A stretch of 64,000 bases of DNA from UBA11524 sp963590165 (GTDB lineage: Bacteria > Bacillota > Clostridia > Christensenellales > Aristaeellaceae): the NCBI GenBank assembly GCA_963590165.1, contig CAVANO010000021.1:1-64000 (forward strand), given 5' to 3'. The notes under the pieces were generated by a model. It saw nothing but the letters and a program-made list of their open reading frames with translations, searched no databases and was not told the DNA's origin. The position numbers and the translations under genes are program-made. Positions 58,042 through 64,000 of the stretch are shown in pieces. How positions within the stretch are numbered: the first letter of the stretch is position 1; the number at the start of each line of letters is the position of its first letter.

Positions 58042-59474
58042 CTACGCTTCCTCCTAACCCACACAACAATGCCGATAGCAACGAGAGCCAGCGGGATCAC
58101 TGCGATCATGATGATGCTCCACATAGAAGATTCGCTGCCCGTTAGCGTCAGACCCTCAGAACTGAGCGACTTTGCGCGGATGGAGATGCTTTCCTCCTGA
58201 CCACCCATCCAGTTGAGCGCATTCAGGAAGAGGTTGCTGTTCGCGTTCGACACAGCCGCATCAATCGAGCTGTTCAAGAACGTATCGCAGGTAACCCAGA
58301 ACAGCTTGCCCGTGCCTTCAGCAACTGCTGCAACATGGAACGTGCCGACTTCGTCGCCGTCTTCCTGTGCAGTCGTCTTCGTATTCAGACCATCCGCCTT
58401 CGTATACGCGCTGTCGGAGGTCGTCAGCAGGTACGTGATTTCTGCATCGCCCTCGCCGGATTCAACAATCGGCTGGGCAAGCGGCACAAGGATGTAGTAG
58501 CCGCCATTCTTGAGCGCATCCGTGATATCATGGCTCTCGATGGTCGGCAGCAGGTAGTAAGCATAGCGGTTGAGGTGCTTCTGGCTGCTGCCCTCAATGA
58601 CAATGCCGGTGCCGGTCGTCAGACCCATCGAGGAGGTCACGCGCAAAAGCTGCGTCATCTCGCCGTCATCGATGTAGCCGGTCAGCAGTGCAACATTGCC
58701 GCCGTTTGCCAAATAGGTAATCAGCAGATCCGCCTCATCTTCGCTCAGGTCAGAGGTCGGCGCATTGATGATGATCGCCGTTGCATCCTCCGGCACTGCG
58801 TCCATGGACAGTAGCGACAGGCTTTCAATCTCGAAGTTGTCATCCTCGAGCATTTCTGTCACGCTGTCGGAAAGCTCCGTTTCGCCGTGGCCGGACAGGG
58901 TGTACACCTTGGGCAGGTCATCGCTGGAAACGTAGTGGATCGCAGTCGTCAGTGCGCTCTCGCCGTCGAAAGTCGTGGTATAGGTGTAGGAATAGGAGTA
59001 ATAATCCATCTCATACTCAGTCACGAAGATGCTATCGTAGCTGACAAGGCGGAACCGCGAGCCGCACTCGACCAGCAGGCTGTTTTCATACAGCTCGGAA
59101 ATTTCAAGGTCGTATTTGTCCAGGAACGTCGGCTCCAGCGTCGGGTCGACAGACTGCACCTTGATGTGGCTCGACAGACCCTCGTAACGCTGCAGCAGAC
59201 GCTCGATCGTTTCGTTCTCGTTGTTCTGCGTGCAGATGATGTAGATGTTGACATCCTCATCAAGTGCGGCGATAATCTGCTTCGTCTGATCACTCAGGCT
59301 GTAGAGCGACTGGCTCGTCAGGTCAATCTGCGTCGCCGTTGCAGGCAGCGCGGAGAAGATCATATTGACGACAATGGCAATCACGATTACAATCAGTGCG
59401 GCAAAGGCCGAATAGCTGCCCGCACGGAAACGTCCGCCGAACATGCGCTTGATTGACTGCTTCAGGTCTTTCAT
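58038..59474 (-). CDS. GldG-like protein of an ABC-2 transporter
   Basis: A 478-residue protein with a helix at ~25-46, a large extracellular ABC_transp_aux domain (with TLSGHGETEL near 189 and IIINAPTSDLSEDEADLL near 230) and a C-terminal helix followed by VRRKRR. Related to the GldG component of gliding systems and to uncharacterised ABC exporters in non-gliding bacteria. Start at 59474 has AGGAGG at 8 bases and overlaps the permease stop (ATGA). Confidence 0.88.
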   Translation of the reverse strand: MKDLKQSIKRMFGGRFRAGSYSAFAALIVIVIAIVVNMIFSALPATATQIDLTSQSLYSLSDQTKQIIAALDEDVNIYIICTQNNENETIERLLQRYEGLSSHIKVQSVDPTLEPTFLDKYDLEISELYENSLLVECGSRFRLVSYDSIFVTEYEMDYYSYSYTYTTTFDGESALTTAIHYVSSDDLPKVYTLSGHGETELSDSVTEMLEDDNFEIESLSLLSMDAVPEDATAIIINAPTSDLSEDEADLLITYLANGGNVALLTGYIDDGEMTQLLRVTSSMGLTTGTGIVIEGSSQKHLNRYAYYLLPTIESHDITDALKNGGYYILVPLAQPIVESGEGDAEITYLLTTSDSAYTKADGLNTKTTAQEDGDEVGTFHVAAVAEGTGKLFWVTCDTFLNSSIDAAVSNANSNLFLNALNWMGGQEESISIRAKSLSSEGLTLTGSESSMWSIIMIAVIPLALVAIGIVVWVRRKRR

Positions 59475-60337
59475 TCCGCCCACCTCCTCTTTTCCATGAC
59501 CTGCACGGTCACAAAGAGCATGACCACGCTGATGGACAGATAATAGACCACCGCAGTCAGGTCAAACACGCCGTCAACGAAGGTATCAAACCGGTCGAAC
59601 ACGCTGATGGCAGCCATCATGTCGGCAAAAAGCCCAGAGAACACTGAGGAATCGATGTGATACCAGATCTGAAGTCCGCCGAGCGCAATCACAGCGACAA
59701 CGCCAGCAATAATCGGGTTCTTCGTCAGCACGTACAGGATGACGGCGAAAATCACCGCCATGACGGACAGCGCAATCAGCGAAGCCGAGGCATCGGTTGA
59801 AACAAAGCTGCTCAGCGACTTCATAAAGTACAGCAGCAGCATCGTAACGAGCGTGATGACTGCCGCCGCAACCTGACTTTCCGTCACCGAGGAGATGAAC
59901 AAACCAATGGACAGCAGGCAGGCACCCAATAGGAAGAATGCCACCAGCGTGCCATATGCCGATGCGAACGACACCGTGCCAAACATGGACAAAATCAACG
60001 GATAGAAGCCCATGATGACCGTAGGAACGGCCAGCACGCACAGCATCGCGAGGTACTTACCGATGACCACATCCGACAGGCGGATCGGCAGCGAATACAG
60101 CAGCTGATCGGTCTTCTGACGCTTTTCCTCTGCCAGAGAGCGCATGGAGATGATCGGCACGGCAATCAGGTAAATGAATGCGATGGCGCTCAGCACATAT
60201 TCGAAGTTCGAATAGTACCCACTGAGGTTATAGGCCATGCAGTAGATGCCCGCGAAAACCAGCAGGAACGCGGACAGCAGGTAACCCATGATGCCTTTGA
60301 AATAGGCAGCAACTTCCCTTTTGAATATAGCTGTCAC
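59471..60337 (-). CDS. ABC-2 type permease (GldF-like)
   Basis: A 288-residue membrane protein with six segments, starting MTAIFKREVAAYFKGIMGYL, typical of ABC-2 permeases. The first codon is GTG with GAGGAAAA, overlapping the ATPase stop (GTGA). It pairs with the ATPase upstream and the GldG-like protein downstream. Confidence 0.9.
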   Translation of the reverse strand: MTAIFKREVAAYFKGIMGYLLSAFLLVFAGIYCMAYNLSGYYSNFEYVLSAIAFIYLIAVPIISMRSLAEEKRQKTDQLLYSLPIRLSDVVIGKYLAMLCVLAVPTVIMGFYPLILSMFGTVSFASAYGTLVAFFLLGACLLSIGLFISSVTESQVAAAVITLVTMLLLYFMKSLSSFVSTDASASLIALSVMAVIFAVILYVLTKNPIIAGVVAVIALGGLQIWYHIDSSVFSGLFADMMAAISVFDRFDTFVDGVFDLTAVVYYLSISVVMLFVTVQVMEKRRWAE

Positions 60338-61449
60338 TTTTCCTCACCTTCCTTCTCAGGAACATCATGTGCCGCCTCGGCAGACGAATCAGAATCAGAA
60401 GAAGGAATATCAGACGAAGTCTGCGAGGAAATATCAGACGAAGTCTGCGAGGCCTGAGGAACTTTTGACCATATTGACTTTCTCTTTTTCTTCTTGGAAG
60501 CATTGGCTTCATCCTGCGCGGCGCTCTGCGTCAGCTCGAGGAAAACGTCTTCCAGCGTTGCCTTGATGCGTGTCATCTCCAGAATCGGCACATTTGCCTT
60601 TGCAAAGGCATTGAACAGCGCTTCGCGGATGTCCTTTTCTTCATCGGGCTTGATTTCAAGCTTGCTGGTTTCACCTTTGCTCTGGTCGAAGTGGAAGTCC
60701 TCCACACCGGACACCGTATTCACGATGGTGCGGACGGTCTTCTCGTCGCCCTTGGCTTCAAGCTTAATGGTGGTCGTGCCTGCCAGCAGCGTCGTCAGGT
60801 TCTCCGGCGTATCGCTTGCCACCAGATGTCCCTTAGAGATGATCATGATGGAATCGCAGACGGCTTGCACTTCACTCAGGATGTGGCTGGACAACACAAG
60901 TGTGTGCTCCTTGCCCAGTTCACGGATGAGTTCGCGGATCTCGATAATCTGCGCCGGGTCAAGACCGACGGTCGGTTCGTCCAGGATGATTACTTCCGGA
61001 TTGCCCAGCAATGCCTGCGCAATGCCCACGCGCTGCCTGTAGCCCTTGGACAAGTTGCGGTTCAGGCGGTTCTGCACGTCCGTCAGTTTCGTCTTTTCCA
61101 TGACGCGTGCGATTTGCTCGTTCATGTCCTTGTGCGGAATGCCCTTCGCCTCCGCGACAAAGCGCAGGTACTCCAGCGGCGTCATGTCCATGTAAAGCGG
61201 CGGTTGCTCCGGCAGATAGCCGATGAGCTTCTTTGCCTTCATGGGCTCCTCCGTGATGGAATGCCCGTCAATAAACACCTCGCCGTCGGTTGCGCCAAGG
61301 CAGCCGGTGATGATGTTCATGGTTGTTGACTTGCCTGCACCGTTTGGTCCAAGAAAGCCGTAAACCTTGCCTTTTTCGATGGTGAACGACAAATCCGCGA
61401 CGGCAACATGATTTCCGTAGCGTTTTGTTAAGTGTTTGACCTCGATCAT
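60334..61449 (-). CDS. ABC transporter ATPase with Ser/Lys-rich C-terminal extension
   Basis: A 371-residue ATPase with Walker A GPNGAGKST near 35-43, signature LSKGYRQRVGIAQAL near 135, Walker B VIILDEPTVGLDP. Beyond the normal end at ~305 it has about 65 extra residues: a lysine run (KKKKRK) then Ser/Asp-rich repeats. Start ATG has a GGAGGG site. It is the first gene of the ATPase-permease-GldG-DUF4340 operon, all four joined by stop-start overlaps. Confidence 0.93.
   Translation of the reverse strand: MIEVKHLTKRYGNHVAVADLSFTIEKGKVYGFLGPNGAGKSTTMNIITGCLGATDGEVFIDGHSITEEPMKAKKLIGYLPEQPPLYMDMTPLEYLRFVAEAKGIPHKDMNEQIARVMEKTKLTDVQNRLNRNLSKGYRQRVGIAQALLGNPEVIILDEPTVGLDPAQIIEIRELIRELGKEHTLVLSSHILSEVQAVCDSIMIISKGHLVASDTPENLTTLLAGTTTIKLEAKGDEKTVRTIVNTVSGVEDFHFDQSKGETSKLEIKPDEEKDIREALFNAFAKANVPILEMTRIKATLEDVFLELTQSAAQDEANASKKKKRKSIWSKVPQASQTSSDISSQTSSDIPSSDSDSSAEAAHDVPEKEGEEK
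60407..60452. repeat. 24-bp tandem duplication in the ATPase tail
   Basis: Unit atatcagacgaagtctgcga plus four bases occurs twice with period 24 and codes for the repeated SQTSSDI in the extension of the ATPase. Confidence 0.85.
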
Positions 61450-61770
61450 GCGGTTTCCCTCCTTCGGTCGTATTGTTTCACAATGAATATGATAACGGAG
61501 AAACCTTAGAAAAACCTTTGAGCTTGTGTGAAGGCTTCAAAAAGATTATGTGAATAAAACGTGACGCATGAAGAAGACAAAAACAAACTGCGTCCGTATA
61601 TTGGCAACCTCTTCCAGCGAATTTTCGTCATCATTCACGAAAAGGAAGGAAGGAACAACGCCATTCATGTCGAATTTTGTTAATGATTCAAATGCATCGT
61701 CCGGATTATTTTCTGACCGTATCTGACATAATTCAGGTCATGCATCGGAAGAAGAGGAGGAGGTATCAGC
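61450..61770. other. 321-base intergenic region with candidate regulator sites
   Basis: No coding sequence seen. It lies between the divergent ATPase and nagB genes. AAACCTT occurs twice 11 bases apart (61501 and 61512), and TGTGAA twice 22 bases apart (61527 and 61549). The promoters here are weak matches; TATCAT on the minus strand near 61489-61494 is the best -10 for the ABC operon. Confidence 0.6.
61527..61554 (+). promoter_or_regulatory. TGTGAA direct repeat upstream of the ABC operon
   Basis: TGTGAA at 61527-61532 and 61549-61554, start-to-start distance 22, the same arrangement as upstream of the two-component system, but on the opposite strand relative to the gene it would control. 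Confidence 0.45.
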
Positions 61771-62586
61771 ATGAATTACTACCATATCAGCCGTGAGGAT
61801 CTTGGCAAGAATGCAAAGATTCCGCTGAAAAAAATGGGCGACATCGGCGAGGTTTTCTATGAAATGGCGCTTGATATGTTTGAGGAGATCAAGCGGAACA
61901 ACGAGAACAACCGCCGCAGCGTCATCATCTGTCCCGTCGGTCCCACCGGGCAGTATCCGATTTTCGTGCGCCTTGTCAATGAGCACCGTCTCAGCCTGAA
62001 GAACACGTGGTTCATCAACATGGACGAATACCTGAACGATGATGACACTTGGATTGCAAAGGATGACCCGCTGTCCTTCCGCGGGTTCATGCAACGCACC
62101 GTCTACGACTGCATCAGCCCTGCCCTGATTATGCCGCCGGAACAGCGCATTTTCCCTGACCCTCAAAACGTTGCAGCGATTCCTGCGCTCATCGAACAGC
62201 TCGGTGGCGTTGACCTCGTGCTCGGCGGCATCGGGCTGAACGGTCATCTCGCATTCAACGAGCCGCAGGATGAACTGACGCCTGATGAATTTGCCGCCCT
62301 GCATACGCGTGTGCTGACCATCAGCCGTGAAACGCGAGCTTCCAACGCCATCAGTTCCCTGAACGGTGCTGTCGATGCAATGCCGAAGAAGTGCATCACC
62401 ATCGGTATGGCAGAACTGCTGTCTGCCAAGCGCATCCGCGTTGCCGTGCATCGCCCGCATCACCGCGCAGTCGTGCGCCAGGCAGCATATGGCGAGGTCA
62501 CCGCGCACTTCCCTGCCACGCTGCTTCAGCGCCATCCGGATGCCATGATTTATGTGAACAGCATTGCCGCCGAACAGCCTTTTTGA
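61771..62586 (+). CDS. nagB: glucosamine-6-phosphate deaminase
   Basis: Converts glucosamine-6-phosphate to fructose-6-phosphate and ammonia. The 271-residue protein has NMDEYLNDDD near 87, and the active site GGIGLNGHLAFNEP near 152, with a Gly-Leu-Asn in place of the usual Gly-Ile-Asp (the usual Asp is replaced by Asn). This belongs to the isomerase-like branch. The ATG follows GGAGGAGG. It lies 11 bases before nagA. Confidence 0.88.
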   Translation: MNYYHISREDLGKNAKIPLKKMGDIGEVFYEMALDMFEEIKRNNENNRRSVIICPVGPTGQYPIFVRLVNEHRLSLKNTWFINMDEYLNDDDTWIAKDDPLSFRGFMQRTVYDCISPALIMPPEQRIFPDPQNVAAIPALIEQLGGVDLVLGGIGLNGHLAFNEPQDELTPDEFAALHTRVLTISRETRASNAISSLNGAVDAMPKKCITIGMAELLSAKRIRVAVHRPHHRAVVRQAAYGEVTAHFPATLLQRHPDAMIYVNSIAAEQPF

Positions 62587-62597
62587 GGATGAATAAT

Positions 62598-63746
62598 ATG
62601 AAGAATTTGCTTCTCAAGAACGCCTTGGTCTATCAAAATCATGCTTTCCTTCCGGCTGACGTGCTCTGCGCAGACAGCAAGGTCGAAACGGTCGGCTGTC
62701 TGCCGGATCTGCCCGATGCGCAGACGGTTGACATGCACGGTATGTGCCTCTGTCCCGGCTTCATCGACATTCATTCACACGGCGGAAATGGTGTCGATGT
62801 CAATGCAGCAGACGAAAACGGACTCGCGAAAATCGCCGCGTTCTTCGCCTCTCAGGGCACAACCGCATGGCATGCCAGCATCATGACTGACTCCGAGGAA
62901 GTCACGATGCGCTGCCTGTCCGCCATCTCCGCACTCCAGAAGAGACACGGTTACGGTGCACAGCTGATGGGCGCACATCTGGAAGGACCGTTTTTGTCCG
63001 CCAAATACAAGGGCGCCATGCCGGAATACCTCCTGCGCACAGGCAGCGAATCACTTTTCCGCCGCTACGAAAACGCCTATCCGGGTGCAGTGCGCTACAT
63101 CACGGTTTCCCCGGAAGTGGCAGGCGTGCCGGAAATGATCACTGCTATCAAGGATGATGTTGTCGTCGCCATTGGGCATTCCGGTGCGAATTACGACACA
63201 GCCATGGATGCAATTCACCGCGGTGCACGCTGCTCCACCCATACATTCAACGCCATGCAACTCTTTCACCAGCACGAGCCTGCCATCATGGGTGCCGTGC
63301 TGGAATCGGACGTCTGGTGCGAGGCAATTTGCGACGGACGACATCTGCATCCCGGTGCGGTTCGGCTGCTGCTCAAGTGCAAGGGCTGGGATAAAGTCGT
63401 TGCCATCACGGACAGCATCATGGCAGCCGGATTGCCCGACGGAAAATACAAGCTCGGCGTCAATGACGTAATTGTCCGTGACGGCGACGCACGGCTGATT
63501 GAACCCGATGTCCGCGCTGGCAGCACGCTGACCACCATTCAGGCGCTGCGCAACCTCATCCGTTTCACAGAACATCCGCTGGAAGATGTTCTGCCGCTGC
63601 TGACGGAAAATCCTGCAGCAGCGATGCGTATTGGCATGCAAAAGGGTAAAATTGAGCATGGTTTCGATGCAGATCTGGTGCTGCTCGATGAGCAGCTGAA
63701 TGTCATCATGACCATTGTCGGCGGCGAAATCGTCTATCAGGCATAA
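62598..63746 (+). CDS. nagA: N-acetylglucosamine-6-phosphate deacetylase
   Basis: Deacetylates GlcNAc-6-phosphate to feed NagB. The 382-residue amidohydrolase has HSHGGNGVD near 57, the metal Glu in HLEGPFL near 127, the His residues in GHSGANYD and THTFNAM, and catalytic Asp in TDSIMAAG. The ATG at 62598 is preferred over 62589 because GAGG is 9 bases upstream. Confidence 0.95.
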   Translation: MKNLLLKNALVYQNHAFLPADVLCADSKVETVGCLPDLPDAQTVDMHGMCLCPGFIDIHSHGGNGVDVNAADENGLAKIAAFFASQGTTAWHASIMTDSEEVTMRCLSAISALQKRHGYGAQLMGAHLEGPFLSAKYKGAMPEYLLRTGSESLFRRYENAYPGAVRYITVSPEVAGVPEMITAIKDDVVVAIGHSGANYDTAMDAIHRGARCSTHTFNAMQLFHQHEPAIMGAVLESDVWCEAICDGRHLHPGAVRLLLKCKGWDKVVAITDSIMAAGLPDGKYKLGVNDVIVRDGDARLIEPDVRAGSTLTTIQALRNLIRFTEHPLEDVLPLLTENPAAAMRIGMQKGKIEHGFDADLVLLDEQLNVIMTIVGGEIVYQA

Positions 63747-64000
63747 ACAGAGAAGGATCCATGCGCAAACGAGCCTGCATCCGTCAACACTATATCGCTG
63801 TCGCCGAACGTTCTGCATCGGAGGCACTGATCTCCTTTCAGCAGGGAATTCGGCTCTACCATGTTTCTTTCCGCTATCCAAAGCAGAACAATAAAAAAAG
63901 GGAGACTTCGTCTCCCCTTTTGATAGCATTGCGTGCCTCTGTCTGCAAGCTGGGCGTCATTTGCTGTTCAGCTTGCACTGCCTGTGCCATGATGATCGGT
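63747..64000. other. window-edge region after nagA
   Basis: No supported gene. A frame from ATG 63761 with an AAGGA site stays open to the window end, but it runs through a strong terminator and has no recognisable family. The minus strand may carry the last codons of a gene beyond the edge. Confidence 0.5.
63896..63921. terminator. bidirectional terminator downstream of nagA
   Basis: Stem GGGAGAC / GTCTCCC with a TTC loop, A-run on one side and CTTTT on the other. It can end nagB-nagA and a gene entering from beyond the edge. Confidence 0.85.

Noticed and set aside
63761..64000. Plus-strand frame after nagA, open to the window end
   Set aside because: It has a plausible AAGGA site but crosses a bidirectional terminator and shows no family pattern. 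Left as an edge note only.

Overview
The window is a dense stretch of chromosome from a moderately G+C-rich anaerobic Bacillota, most likely class Clostridia. The evidence is the mix of a glycyl-radical activase (PflA), a CggR regulator, Asp23/AmaP envelope proteins, an ACT plus UPF0210 pair, and many strong Shine-Dalgarno sites with consensus TTGACA/TATAAT-type promoters. The order or family cannot be fixed from sequence alone; a gut or rumen member of Oscillospirales or Christensenellales would fit. No phage, plasmid, insertion sequence or CRISPR array is visible.

Layout. 0-8.3 kb is housekeeping: the end of pflA, the minus-strand tig-clpP-clpX operon, and a plus-strand run of ACT protein, UPF0210, obgE, a YhbY-like protein and a hypoxanthine/uracil-DNA glycosylase. 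An M18 aminopeptidase follows. From 9.8 to 33.9 kb lies a locus for pectin use, interrupted by a pyk-barstar-zinc ribbon operon at 15.6-17.8 kb. It holds the galacturonate pathway (uxaC and a LacI regulator on one strand, uxaB-uxaA divergent), a GH105-GH28 pair, a MATE exporter, and a long minus-strand series: solute-binding protein, two permeases, CE12 acetylesterase, two GH43 enzymes (one with an N-terminal ankyrin domain) and a beta-lactamase-fold hydrolase. A membrane-bound AraC-type regulator is divergent from that series. None of the enzymes has a recognisable signal peptide. I infer that oligosaccharides are imported by the ABC transporter, deacetylated and cut in the cytoplasm, and that released galacturonate flows through UxaC, UxaB and UxaA.

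34-47.5 kb: a GNAT protein, three identical tandem tRNA-Arg(ACG) genes, the aroA-aroC-pheA operon, tpiA, pgk and cggR (no gapA between them). 41.7-51.7 kb is one long minus-strand series: asp23, amaP, nusB, a TsaD paralogue, folD, xseA, xseB, ispA, a PAP2-like protein, a DUF6106-like protein, a cysteine desulfurase and thiI. Divergent from it is a small secreted protein followed by secD-secF. 54.6-61.4 kb: a two-component system and a four-gene ABC system (ATPase, permease, GldG-like, DUF4340). 61.8-63.7 kb: nagB-nagA.

Points most worth a second look are the ankyrin-GH43 fusion and cytoplasmic pectin route, cre/LacI-type operators placed on the pectin promoters, a TGTGAA direct repeat with 22-bp spacing shared by the two-component system and the ABC operon, a small MITE-like element with a partial second copy, and a compact stem-loop RNA candidate downstream of tpiA.
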